Source of the DNA: Rebecca billardiae RCC1528
Taxonomy: Eukaryota; Haptophyta
Length of the DNA stretch: 64,000 nucleotides
NCBI GenBank assembly: GCA_965240325.2
Contig: OZ251229.1
Location: forward strand, 1,550,001 to 1,614,000
Direction of reading: 5' to 3'
Part shown: in pieces, positions 11,095-21,944 of the stretch
Layout of the letters: every line of letters begins with the position of its first letter
Position numbering within the stretch: position 1 is the first letter of the stretch
Notes under the pieces: model-generated
Seen by the model: the letters and a program-made list of their open reading frames with translations, nothing else
The model's database searches: none
Told to the model about the DNA's origin: nothing
Position numbers and translations under genes: made by a program

Positions 11095-12183
11095 ATGGAT
11101 GCACGCGGCGTTGCCGTGCGCTCGCCAGCGCGATCCACGCTGCGCGTAGCCGTCATATTGGCCTGCCTTGCGGAAGGGGTGCCCGCTACTCGCCCGAGGC
11201 CTGCCCCCACTGCTCCCGGCCGGCCTTCTGTGCCGCTCGTGGACGACTACATCGTGTGGTTCCACCCGCCAAAGTGTGGCACCAGCTTTGGCACCACTCT
11301 GGTCCATCGTGCCAACGCGTCCCTGCCCAAGAGTGCGAGGATGCATGCCTGCGACAAGACCTCGCCCATCGGCCCGTTGAACGCGACCGACCCCTACCAG
11401 CCGCACATGTGCCTTGGCGCAACGGATCGCTTCTTTCACCTCTACCGGCACGATGTGTGGTTCCGTGGATGGTTTGTGTGCGGCCAGTTGACTGAGCCCC
11501 CGGGTTTCCGATCCTGGGACGGCGGCTTGGACACGTGCGACCCCGGTCGACACGTCCCCGTGACCAGCTCTCTGTACGCCACACACCGCGGCCACTTCCA
11601 GGGCTTCTTCCGCTCACCGGCATCGCTGGTGGCGAGCCAGTACCTGCGAGGCGCCGTGGACGGACGGGTCACGCTCCCCAATGACGACTTGGACTTTACC
11701 ACGCACACTGGCGCGGGGGGGCTGTTGGCCTATGCGCGTGCCCATCCAGACCCACTCGCTCGATTCCTGATGGGCATTCCTGACGGGCCTTCTGCCGAGG
11801 CGCAGGGATTGGCTGGTTTGGCCGATTCCGCGATCGGGCGGCTGGCTGGATTCCGCTTCGTTGGCATCGTCGAGGAATGGGCGAGGAGCATCTGCTTGTA
11901 TCACCGCATGGTCATGGGCGATCGTGAGTGCTTGCCGGTGGAGTTCATCAATAATCGCTTGACCAAGGTCGGTGACGTGCGGCTTGGCGCACGGCTCCTC
12001 GAGCGATACGGTCTTCTAGGGCGCAACGACACGGCCTTGTACACAGCAGCACGTGCGCGATTCGAGCACGACGTGGCGCTCTTCAACGTGACCGCAGAGA
12101 CCTGCGCCGCCATCAAGTGCCACATCACTGCGGAGCATCAGGCGGCATCACTAGCTCCGCAAGGAGTACTATCGCTAACGTGA
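11095..12183 (+). CDS. P-loop sulfotransferase-like protein 1
   Basis: This is an intronless 362-residue protein. It begins with a short basic segment and hydrophobic anchor (RSTLRVAVILACLAEG), typical of a type II Golgi protein. The PAPS 5'-phosphosulfate loop is WFHPPKCGTSFGTTL (55-69). The 3'-phosphate motif is GFFRSPASLVASQYLRG (170-186). A later segment GIVEEWARSICLYHRM resembles the helix common in carbohydrate sulfotransferases. It probably transfers sulfate from PAPS to a glycan or secreted product; the acceptor cannot be read from sequence. The ATG at 11095 is chosen because the open frame upstream lacks another ATG. It is one of three unrelated-looking sulfotransferase genes within 14 kb. 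Confidence 0.85.
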   Translation: MDARGVAVRSPARSTLRVAVILACLAEGVPATRPRPAPTAPGRPSVPLVDDYIVWFHPPKCGTSFGTTLVHRANASLPKSARMHACDKTSPIGPLNATDPYQPHMCLGATDRFFHLYRHDVWFRGWFVCGQLTEPPGFRSWDGGLDTCDPGRHVPVTSSLYATHRGHFQGFFRSPASLVASQYLRGAVDGRVTLPNDDLDFTTHTGAGGLLAYARAHPDPLARFLMGIPDGPSAEAQGLAGLADSAIGRLAGFRFVGIVEEWARSICLYHRMVMGDRECLPVEFINNRLTKVGDVRLGARLLERYGLLGRNDTALYTAARARFEHDVALFNVTAETCAAIKCHITAEHQAASLAPQGVLSLT

Positions 12184-14471
12184 CTTGGACCAAAGGAATG
12201 AAAGGGGACCCCGGGGTATTCGCTGGCGTCTTAACCCCTATTCTTGAACGGGCCCCTATTGTTGAACGGAGGCAATTTTCGCTGTGTAGCAGGCTGATTA
12301 CGCGGGGGCGATGGGATCAGCGGCTACCGCCGTGTGCGCCTGGCCAAGGCGCGTCCAACGAGCCCAAGAACGTCGCCATAGCCCCGCCCCAGCGCCGTCC
12401 GCAGCCGATCCGATTTGCTGAAGTCAGACCTGAGAATCTGGTGTGAAAAAATGGTTTTCGGCTCTTGTAGGCCGAAGCTTCGGTCGGGAGAGCGCGCACG
12501 GTATTTTTGGGAGCTCACCGATACCCCGCAAGGCCGCAGATTTCCGGATTTCCACCGGAAAATGATCAGGCGAGCCCGTTGGCCGGCGGGGACGAGAAAT
12601 GGCGGGAGCCGTGGGCGCGAGATCCCGTGTCAGATGGACTGCTGCCCTTGACGAGCGCCGAGCCGCCAATGTAGAATGCCGTGGTTCGGCCGCTGGTAGA
12701 AGCCGTCGTGGATGGCACGATATCTGCGATTCGAACGGTGCGGGCTGGCCACACGAGTCCGACGAGCCCGTGAACTCCTATCCGCGCCGTGATCGAGCTG
12801 ACGGAGCTTGTCTCTTCTCGGCGTGGCCACTCCTCGCCATTCAGTCGTGAATTCACGAGCGACGACGAGAAGAATGACTTTGTAGGATGCGAGAGCCGTG
12901 CGCCCTTGTAGGAGCTCGTCCAGATTGCGGAACTCACGCAGCTTGTCCTGCTCGGCAGAGGTGTCAACATCGAGTACTACTTGTAACGGATCAGAGCCAG
13001 CTTCACCTAAACCATGAAACACATGTTGTACGGTACAGGGTGGCAAACAACCTGAGCGTGGGGCATCCAGCAGTATGCACGAGGCGCACTTAAGCATGGG
13101 CGCGTCTGAGCCTGTGATGGACTGCTTGTCGTGCGTGCTGCTGGCCATTGTGCGTGCGCGTGTGTGCGACTGTGTGTGTGAGCGTGTGCACACTGCGCAT
13201 ACGCATACAGCTTGTCCTTCCTTCTCTTCGCGATCGTGTCGTCGCGCAGGCTCGGAGGCTGCGCCACCTCCGCGCAGGCGAATGGCGGCTAATCAACGTC
13301 GCCTTGCCCCGTGCGGGCACACCACCGCGCAGCGCCTGACGAGCGGCTGCCCTGGGTGCGAGGCGGTGCTCGGACGAGCCGCCGCCGATCCAGCCGTCGT
13401 GGCCACGCAAGGTGGTGTGGCAAGGAGGGATCTCACCGCAGGTCAGGGACCTGATCACATCGGTGGCGTGGCCACTTGCGGTGGAGCTGGCGGCTCGCCC
13501 AGCTGCGCGCAACGTTCGTGTGTATATACCGTCCTGAGGGCAATCGACGACAGCTCCTTGAGCCTTGAGGCACACGAGTGAATCCGTCGGCCCGGCTGAT
13601 CCGCTGATCCCACCCAGCTGTTGATGGGAGCTTTCTGAAGAGATCGTCTCAGCGGACGCAGCGCCAGGTCGGTTAGGGGCAGCATGTGCGTGTGCTTATT
13701 AGCGCTACCTGGGGTCGTCGTCGGAGGCTGGCCCATATTCCAAGTCATCGGCTGCCTGGGGCAGATGATGACCCACTGTCAGGCCGCTAGGCGAAGCCGC
13801 AGTGCACGTACTGGCTCTCAGGCCAGGCGACCAGTGCAGCTGACGGACAGTTGCTGCCTACGCATGCGTCCGCGGGGAGACGCACCGCCAACCGCGCGCG
13901 AGAAAGTGTGGACGCACGGCGACTCACGCCGTGCTTTCTCGCCCCCCGGTGCGACGACCAAAGTCCAATCGGCAGCAGTCGTGCCGGAGGCTTGTGCGCG
14001 AGCACGAGATGCGCGCGCGCGGTGCGGTCTGTCTGGTCAGCGCAGCCTGCTGAACGCGTGCGCTACGACAGATGTACGTGTACGCTCACACCAGCCGTGA
14101 AGCTCTCCGTGGTGTTCGACGCCGTGGCGGCCGCCATGGCCACCCAGATCGCATTGGTCAGCGCGGCGGGGAAGAGAGCGCACATCTCGCCATTTTGCGC
14201 CATTTTGGGCTTGCAAGCTGGTATATTTGGTGGACGTGAGCTCACGTCCACGACCTACCCATCTTTGGCGGGCGCCACGCGCCCGCCATGGCGGCGCCGG
14301 CCCGGGCGCCCGCGGTGGCGATGGACAACCCCCTCACGGGCTGCACGGCGACAGCCATCCCGAGGAGCAACTCTCAAGGGCCCGGACGTGAGCGGCAATT
14401 TTCCGTATTTGCAGCACTTTGCAGCACTTGCGGCCTCGCGGGCGGTGACAGCATGGGCGGTGACAGTTGGC
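12184..14471. other. Intergenic region with no secure gene
   Basis: Lower GC than the genes. Open frames on the minus strand at 12630-13193 and 12566-12970 overlap in different frames and could be a decayed gene, but I recognise no domain. A (TG/CG)-rich simple stretch lies near 13145-13200. The last ~100 bases resemble the sequence just upstream of repeat copy a (GGGCGGTGACAGTT), so the repeat family is longer than its conserved core here. Confidence 0.4.
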
Positions 14472-14526
14472 GGGCGTCAATCTCGCCTGCCTGAGCTGTG
14501 TGCGTCTCTTATTCTTAGTAAACTGT
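14472..14526 (+). repeat. CTCGCC-family transposon end, copy b
   Basis: GGGCGTCAAT is followed by CTCGCCTGCCTGAGCTGTGT and the conserved tail ending TTAGTAAACTGT. It is nearly identical to copy e at 61569. Confidence 0.85.
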
Positions 14527-15688
14527 ACCTGTAGGACGCCCCGCCGCGGCGGGGGGGGCTGACTGGTGGCGATGACGAAAGCTCAAGGCGCAGCACAAGT
14601 GGGGTGGCAAGGCAAAGTCTTCGCGCCGGATGGACGAGTCATGGCATCAGACGCCGGGCGATGAGAGCTGTGCGGGCTAGGCGACCACGGCTGCGACGCG
14701 ACGCTTCGAAGCTGCTGTGAGTGACGCGACGGACCCGGCCACCGCGCCAGCACCCAACTCTACCGATTGTACAATCGGCAGCCAGGCAGTCGTGCCGTGC
14801 TTGCCAAGCTTGATGCTGGTGTCGTTGGCCATGTTGCTGTTGGAAGCGGGGCACGGTGCCAAATGCTGAACGCATGCACCAGAGCGCGGCGGAGCAGCAG
14901 GTCGTGCTTCGCCACGAGCTGACACACGCGCACCAACGCGGCAGATTACCCGGCCACTAGCAAGCTGCTCGATACGCGGCTGCGCCCCATCACCAATCGG
15001 GTTGAGGATCTGGACGCGGTCGCACGCAAGCGCACGCTCCTGGCTCACACGCCGTTCAACGATTACCGGCGTCGTCGCTTGGTGGGCTCCGGCGGGCTCA
15101 GACGTGGGCATTGGCATCCCCGGCAGCGCGGAGACGTGGCTATCTTGCCTGCAGATCGGTGAGCATCCGACAGACCGCGTGCGTGCCCTCAGGTGTCGCT
15201 GCTGCACCACTATACGCGCGCGATGAGCTCCATTCAACAATAGGGGTCATTCGACCCGTCGGTGACGCACCCCGCAAGTGCGCGCGCGCGCGCGCGCGCA
15301 CAGGCGGGCGAGTTCCGAGCACCGCAGTCTCAGGGGTGCATGGTCCATTCGGTAGGACCCATACCCTGCGCATGACACCCAAAGTTCGCTCGCCGAGCCA
15401 CACTGGCTCGTGGCAGGGGCGTAAAACCCGTTTTCCGTTCAACAAATATATATAGGGGTACAAATACATATAGGGGTTAAGACGTTACTGCCCATCACGG
15501 CCACGCACGCGTGCGCAGCCGCAAGCTCGAGCACGCGCTCGCGTGCAAACAGCTCCGCCCGCCACGTGGGAGGCGCCGGCAGCGCGCCCTCGTGCCCGCG
15601 CTGACGCGCGCGCTCGATCGAGCAGCGACTCGGGGCTCCAATAGTCCTGGGCAGACTTATAGGGCGCATGCGCCAATGATATATGACC

Positions 15689-17344
15689 GCGTTCCGCGGT
15701 CCTTCCGTAGAACCAACGTAGTTAGGGGTCCGCGGTGCACCCTCCGTCGGCTGCTGTCTCAGTCTGACATGGCGGGCCGATGAGGACTGTCGCCGCGGGC
15801 CGCGCGGAGAAGCGGCCCAGCCGGGCGGCGGCGCGCGCGCGCAGGGCGAGCGAGACTCCGAGAGGCGAAGCGCGGCGCGGGCCGGCGCGTGCGCGCGTGC
15901 GGGCGCACCTGCCTTGAGGTGCTCGCGCTGCGCCATGCGCTCGACGACGGGCCGCTGGTCGCTCAGCCGGCGCGCCTCGTGCCGGCAGAGCGAGAGCGCG
16001 CGCCACTGCTGCGGCCCCGCCCCCGGCCCGTGCGCTCACGGCGCTGCGCAGCTGCGCACCGAGAGGCGAGACCGAGCGCGGAGCTCGGGGTGGAACGAGG
16101 CGAGCGGCGGGTCGCGCCTGCCGCCGCGCGTGCGCGCCTGCTCCACCGCGCCACCGTGCTCGCCCGCCGCCTCCTCCGCCGCGTCGGCCTCGAAGCAGCG
16201 GCGGCCAGCCAGCCGACCGAGGCTGAGCCCGTGCGTGCTCACTCACCCGGCGCGGTGGCGCCCTCGAGTCGACGGCCGTCTACTCCACAGCTGGCTGCTC
16301 GAGCTGCTGCACGGGGCGTCGCGACGAGGGCGCCGCGCGCGCCCAGCGCGTCCGTCGCCGCGTCGCGCAGCGCGTCGAGCTCGGCGCCGCGCTTCGGCCA
16401 GCTGGCAGCTCGGCGCCCAGCGCCTGCGCGCGCACGTGCTCCGATGCACGGCCCGAGTCAGCTGGGCGCCCGGCTGCGCGACCGAACGGGAACCGGCGCG
16501 CGTTCCACGACTGTCACTGCTCCTGCTCGTCCTCACGCTGCTGCACCTCCACGCCGCCGTCGACCGAGTTGCTAAGGAGGAGCTCGCGCTCGGCGTCACG
16601 AGGAGCGAGCTCGCGTGCTCGAGCTCGCCCTTCAGCCGCGCTAGCTCCGGGCGCATCCGTTGCGTGCTCGCGGCGCGCTCCTCCTCTAGCAACGCTCGGC
16701 CCTCGGGCCGCCATCCAATACCGGGTGCCGTTCGTCATAGTTAAGACTCGGCCAATCGGTAATCGGATGCGACGCATCATACTCGCCGGGAGCGCAAAGG
16801 TTCGTCGTCAGTATAAAGCAGTTGAGTACTTGACGGATTTTTGTTAGGACCTCCATGCATCACTGCGCTTAAGGGTCTCGTCCCATTTGGCAGCGCGCAA
16901 AGGTTCGTCGTTAGTAAAATTGAGTAATTTGGCAGCGCGCAAAGGTTCGTCGTTAGTAACGTTGAGTACTTGACGAGACTTTTTGCCAGGAGCCCAGGAC
17001 CTCCAATCGCATGCGCTTGGGTCCTCGGCGTCCTATTTGGCAACATTAAATGGTAACTATGAAGATTTACAACAAATCGCAGATTCATTCGTTCACCCAG
17101 ACTGACCACAGGCTCACGTCCGTCCGTAGATACGGAATTGGAGCGGGCGCGGCTATTTCGTCAATCGCGTCTTGCTAAAATGGGCCAACATTGTACCCCT
17201 CGAAAAAGGCGACGAAAACTCACCCTCCAACAGCCCTCAAAATCGTCCACCGTCCCCTTTTCTTTGATCAAAAGATCTTTTTGACAACGTAGTGAGGGCC
17301 CCCGGCGGGGCTCCACGCTAGTCGCTACGCGCTCCGCCCTGCAT
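15689..17344. repeat. 1.7 kb tandem duplication, unit 1
   Basis: The unit starts GTTCCGCGGTCCTTCCGTAG and ends just after CGCTCCGCCCTGCA. Unit 2 (17348-19104) follows within four bases and keeps the same order of sub-blocks, with indels and substitutions throughout. The first ~1 kb is coding-derived and the last ~240 bases are non-coding with AAGATCTTTTTGA near the end. Confidence 0.8.
16788..16985 (+). repeat. Local repeats of GCGCAAAGGTTCGTCGTTAG
   Basis: Three copies of a ~25-base sequence with the core AAAGGTTCGTCGT lie at about 16794, 16895 and 16936. Two of them are followed by TTGAGTACTTGACG. They lie in the non-coding part of duplication unit 1. I cannot assign a function. Confidence 0.75.
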
Positions 17345-17347
17345 GCC

Positions 17348-19104
17348 CGCGTTCCGCGGTCCTTCCGTAGAACCAACGTAGTTAGGGGCCTGCGGTGCAA
17401 CCTCCGTCACCGGCTGCTGTCTCACTCTCTCAGTCTCACAGACATGGCGGGCCGAGGACTGTCGCCGCGAGCCGCGCGGGGAAGCGGCCGCCGGAGGGCG
17501 AGGCCGGCGCGCGCGCGCAGGGCGAGAGCGGAGAGGCACCGCGCGGCGCGGGTACGGGCCGGCGCGTGTGGGCGTGCGGGCGCATCACCTGCTTGAGGTG
17601 CTCGCGCTGCGCCATGCGCTCGACGACGGGCCGCTGGTCGCTCAGCCGGCGCGCCTCGTCACTCACTCGTGCCGGCAGAGCCGGAGAGCGCTCACCATTG
17701 CTGCCCCGGCCTGCGCTGCGCACGGCCGCGCACCGATCGAGAGGCGACGGACCGAGCGGAGCTCGGGGTGGAACGAGGCGAACGGCGCGTCGCGCCTGCC
17801 GCCGCGCGTGCGTGCCTGCTCCACAGCGCCGCCGTGCTCGCCCGCCGCCTCCTCCGCCGCGTCGGCCTCGAAGCCACGGCGGCGGCCAGCCAGCGCCAGC
17901 GGCAGCGGCTGAGCCCGTGCGTGCTGGCCGCTGGCACCCGGCGCGGTCGCCTCCGGACGGCCGTCAACTCTGTTCAACTCCACACAGCTGGCTGCTCGAG
18001 CTGCTGCACGGGGCGTCGCGACGAGGGCGTAGCGCGCGCCCAGCGCGTCCGTCGCCGCGTCGCGCAGCGCGTCGAGCTCGGCGCCGCGCTTCGCCAGCTC
18101 GGCGCCCACAGCGCCTCCGCGCAGCGCCTCCGCGCGCATGTGCCGTCATGCACGGCCTCGGTGTGACGCCGCCCATCAATCACTGCGTGCGCAGCTGCTG
18201 CAGCTCGACGGCGGACTCGTCGCAGCTGGCGGCGAGGGTGCGCAACGCGTCGATGACCGAGGCCTGCAGCCCGGTGATCGCCGCGTCGATGCGCGCGGCG
18301 CATTCTCCGCGCAGCTCCTCGCGCCACGACGTGGCCGCGCTCGCGTGCAGCTGGGCGCCGCTGTGCGACCCGGAACCGGCGGGCCTTCCACTGCTCCTGC
18401 TCGTCCTCAGGCTGCTGCATCTCCGCGCCTCCATCGACCGAGTTGAGGAGGAGCTCGCGCTCGGCGTCGAGGAGCGAGCTCGCGTGCTCGAGCTCGCCCT
18501 TCAGCCGCGCTAGCTCCGGGCGCATGCCGCATCCGGCTCGGGCTCATCTGCCGCTGCGTGCTCGCGGCGCGCTCCCGTCCTCATCAAGCGACGAGCTCGC
18601 GCGAGTGCTCCGGACTCGGCTCGCCCTTGCGCGCTCCTCCTCGAGCGGCGAACGCGCCCGCGGGCAGGTTGTTGCCCTCCGCCCCCGCCGCGATCTCGCA
18701 TGCTCTGCTAGCGCGGCGCGGCGCGCGCCGACTCGCGGCGGCGAGTGCCGGCTCTGGGTCCGGTTGGTCCCGGACTGGCGATATCGACCAAGTTTTGTAC
18801 TTTTGTTCCGTATGATGCGACGATATTCGTTCATATTCGTTCACTACCCAGATATATACTGACAAATGCACGTCCACAGGCTCACGTCCGTCCGTAGATA
18901 CGGAATTGGGAGCGGGCGCGGCTATTTCGTCAATCGCGTCTTGCTAATGGAGAGCAATGGGCCAATGTACCCCTCGAAAAAGCGAAAACTCACCCTCCAA
19001 CAGCCCTCAAAATCGTCCCCGTCCCCTTTTCTTTGATCAAAAGATCTTTTTGACAACGTAGTGAGGGCCCCCGGCGGGGCTCCACGCTACGCGCTCCGCC
19101 CTGC
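17348..19104. repeat. 1.7 kb tandem duplication, unit 2
   Basis: This is the second, somewhat longer copy of the unit at 15689-17344. Extra bases relative to unit 1 are spread through the coding-derived block, as expected of unconstrained sequence. Confidence 0.8.
17560..18530 (-). pseudogene. Decayed coiled-coil protein gene (second copy at about 15890-16700)
   Basis: On the minus strand, segments with strong third-position G/C bias and heptad-like sequence occur in successive frames. ELARLKGELEHASSLLDAER reads in one frame. WREELRGECAARIDAAITGL to AVELQQL reads in another. GAELAKRGAELDALRDAATD reads in a third, and QRPVVERMAQREHLKQ follows. Frame changes between them and the parallel, differently broken copy in unit 1 indicate a pseudogene. 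A donor-like GTGCGC after EHLKQ in unit 1 suggests that the ancestor had introns of the local type. The parent family is unknown; a long coiled-coil cytoskeletal protein is the best guess. Confidence 0.55.
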
Positions 19105-19351
19105 ACCGCGGGCCATAAGTCCTTCAACAAGTCCTTAACGCCTAGCTATCGGCTAGCACGTCGACGCCGCAGCGAGGTGCTGGCTGGGCATCCAGACGCC
19201 ACCAGCGTACCCCGAGACGACATTCGCTTGATCCGATGGGTGAGCATGGCTGCCTTAACCGTCTCTGACTGTGAAGGGGTCTTATCCAGGCAGGCCGCAG
19301 GCGAGAACATCAGCAGTAGTAGTCGTGGAGCTGGGCCGCCGGCGTCAGTGC

Positions 19352-19408
19352 TACAGTTTACTAAGAATAAGAGACGCACACAGCTCAGGCAGGCGAGATC
19401 GACGCCCT
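19352..19408 (-). repeat. CTCGCC-family transposon end, copy c
   Basis: This is the reverse complement of the family end, reading ACAGTTTACTAAGAATAAGA and ending GGCAGGCGAG then ATCGACGCCC. It pairs in inverted orientation with copy b. Confidence 0.85.
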
Positions 19409-21398
19409 AATAAGAAGTTGAAAGTGCTGCTGCAGCGCGCCCTTCACTGATGAGCCGGCTCGCCCTCGCGGTCGGGTCAGTTCCGTGCACCCGGCCCGGG
19501 CACGGTCCGCGCCGGCGGCGGTCAAGCTGGCGAGAAATGGAGTGTATGGCGCGGAGGAATGGCGGCGAAGGCGCGTCAGCGTTGCGCACACGAGCGATCA
19601 TCACGCCCCGCCTGCCGCCATCGCCGCAGTCGCCAGTGTCGTGCGCCATCGGACTCAGTGGCGGGACTCGGCGCCGCCCAAGGGCACGCGCGGTGGGCTG
19701 GTCAGGAGTGCCAGGCGGCTATGCTGATCAGCCGCCGCCACCATGCAGTCCATGGCGCGCGCGCGCGGACCCGGCTCACCGCTCAAGTGGCGTGTGGCTG
19801 GTTGTGAACGTAGACCTGCACGGTCCGTCTGTGTGTCAACGAGCTGTTGCGGCGTCAGAGCCCTTCGTAGCCTACGGAAGGCACTGGCAGTGGTGCTGCG
19901 CGATGAGGTATGCAGGCGCCGCCAACCTGATGCGCTTGCGCCGCGCGGGTGGCACGGTGCCTGTGGCTGACGCAGCTCCGACAAACCTCACCTCAGTTCC
20001 AGCCCGCGTGCTACGTAAGGTATGTATATGGCGGTATATAGCTGACGATGGCGCAAATATTCAGATATGTCCGTCAGAAGATGACTTGAAGTGATCAGTT
20101 ACCGCTTGCCCGTTGCATACCACGTCCGTACGGCCGTATACGGTATTCCGTATTGGGTATATATATATATATAGCAATATTAGCATGATGACGAATGCGC
20201 ATGCGCATGATCGGCTGACGAAATGGCGGGCCGTAGGTCCGCCCCTTGTAGTGCTCGGAAAAAAGATAAGAAAAAGAAAATAAAAAGAAAATCGCCTCGC
20301 AAAGAAAAGAAAATCGCTTCGCTCACTACCGGGCGCCCTCGCAGCTCCCACTGGGGACGCTCGGCCGAAAACCATCTTCCGCATGGCGCGGAGCGCGTGG
20401 GCCGCGCGCGCCAAATCCAACGCCGGCGCGGACATCGCGCGGGGATTCCCGAACGGTGTTTTCGCCCGATTCGCGATTGCTGCCCTCGTCGTCTCGCGTG
20501 CAGGTCGAACGGGGGCCAAAGTCGACGCGTTTGGAGGTACGCTCGGCGCGTCGACACGATCGTGCGACCTGGGGCGGTCCTCGCCCGACTTGCACGGCGA
20601 GCGCTCGCACGGGCCATACTATCAAGCGCTGCGCACGATGGCCGCCTCGCGCGATCCACCGCCGCGCGTCGGGCTCGGTGCGGAAACGCATTCATCACGA
20701 GGTGTCTCGCGGGCGGGAAGCGCCATCGCACGCGACGCAAGATTTGGCGCGGCCTTCTGAATTTGATCGCCGGAATCCGCGCACCGGACTCAGTCCTCGC
20801 TCGCGTCCGGTCCCTCAGCCGAAGCCCACGTCCGGCCTGCATGGCGTCGACGGTGACCAATGCGACGGAAGCGCAGCGCCAACGGCGTACGACGCGCAGC
20901 GGACGCACCTCCCGGGTCTGTCGCCGTGGCAGCAACCGCGTCATCGCGAGTTGGCGACCCTCGCCGCAGCGCGACACAGACAAGCCCGTGATGCCATCCG
21001 CAGAGAGATGAAACGTCGAGCATGCAACATCGCCGCGCCATCCTCGTCCATGGCGCAGGCGCTGCGGGACGAGGCGGAAGTCGTCACGCCGGTGACGGAT
21101 GCGCTGCGATTCGTGTGCCCGCGTGAGCAGCGCTTGCCCACTCTCGATCGCGAGTGGCACACGCTGTCGCTGTGCGCGCGCGCACGCACAACCAACAGCT
21201 CCTCGTGCCGCCGAGCACGCGAGCGCCAGACATGTCGAAGATGCGAAGAGCGACGACCGCGACGACCGCGTGAACGTCAACGCGCTCGTGCTCAGCGTGA
21301 CGGCCGTGTGCGATGTCAACGCGACCTGCGCCGATCCCATCATGCCTGGAGCCGACATCGGCAAGCATCCTCGCGACGACCGCTCTCGGCTGGCGGCA

Positions 21399-21576
21399 GG
21401 AGGACATGCACATGATCTACTCTGGCGGCTTCGTCGGCGGCGAGGCGCTCGATTACGCCATCGCGGTCGACATGCGGCACATACAGCGCGTACCCGCGCT
21501 CGCGCGGAGCAACGGGCTACCCGCCCCGCCCCGCGTGCTGCACATTCCCTCGTGGGTGTGGGCCTCGCTGATGCGC
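21399..21576 (+). pseudogene. Coding-like fragment of unknown family
   Basis: The frame reads GWRQEDMHMIYSGGFVGGEA, continues to VLHIPSWVWASL and shows G/C-ending codons. The preceding coding-like sequence (VNVNALVLSVTAVCDVNATC) is in a different frame, implying a frameshift or missing intron. The end overlaps a dispersed repeat shared with the GT29 upstream region. I do not recognise the family. Confidence 0.3.
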
Positions 21577-21668
21577 ATACTACTAAAAGTACAGACTGAG
21601 ACGTGTGTACACGTCGGGGAGCCAACTTCACGTGTCACTGGTCCTTGCACTCGACTGTCCGTCACCCA
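21541..21668 (+). repeat. Dispersed repeat, copy 2 (partner at 9047-9172)
   Basis: A diverged copy of the segment beginning CACATTCCCTCGTG, ending with CTGTCCGTCACC. The two copies are about 12.5 kb apart and flank the glycan-enzyme island. Confidence 0.6.
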
Positions 21669-21944
21669 CGGCCACGAGCGAATGTGGAAAGACGCGAACC
21701 CGCAAAAGATACATTGCGACAGCACTGGCACGGCCCGCCGACCCTCCCGCCCGCCAGGGCACAGTTTTGAATTCAGCTTGTCGTCATCATCGCCGAGACT
21801 CGCGGCACGGCGCGAGATCATCTTCATCATCATGGATGATTCATGGATTGCCGAGTTTGCCGACGACGAGAATAAATAAGCTAGAATAATTCCGGTCATG
21901 CGCTATACCTTTCGGCGGCGGGTGCGTCACTGCTGACGGCTCAT

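Larger units (their letters stand above)
14472..19408. mobile_element. 4.9 kb segment bracketed by inverted CTCGCC-family ends
   Basis: Copy b (14472-14526, plus) and copy c (19352-19408, minus) of the same ~55-base end sequence face each other with the same polarity as the two ends of the small element at 61.6-61.7 kb. Both are followed outwards by GGGCGTC(A/G)AT. The interior holds a 1.7 kb tandem duplication. I find no transposase. It is either a non-autonomous element or two independent insertions of solo ends. Confidence 0.45.
19409..21944. other. Low-confidence region with an unassigned ORF and a coding-like fragment
   Basis: A plus-strand open frame at 19450-20094 (214 codons) has no recognisable domain. 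From 20223 an A-rich purine stretch occurs, followed by GC-rich sequence open in several frames on both strands, so the long minus-strand frame there is probably fortuitous. A short TA-rich stretch lies at 20157-20172. Confidence 0.4.

Noticed and set aside
14677-15240. 187-codon minus-strand frame
   Set aside because: The plus strand has a similarly plausible short tail (VVPCLPSLMLVSLAMLLLE) in the same place. Neither has supporting motifs.
20180-21631. A 483-codon minus-strand frame
   Set aside because: It is Arg/Ser-rich with no motif, overlaps open frames on the other strand, and its end runs into a low-complexity poly-Phe stretch from an A-rich tract. It is probably not a gene.
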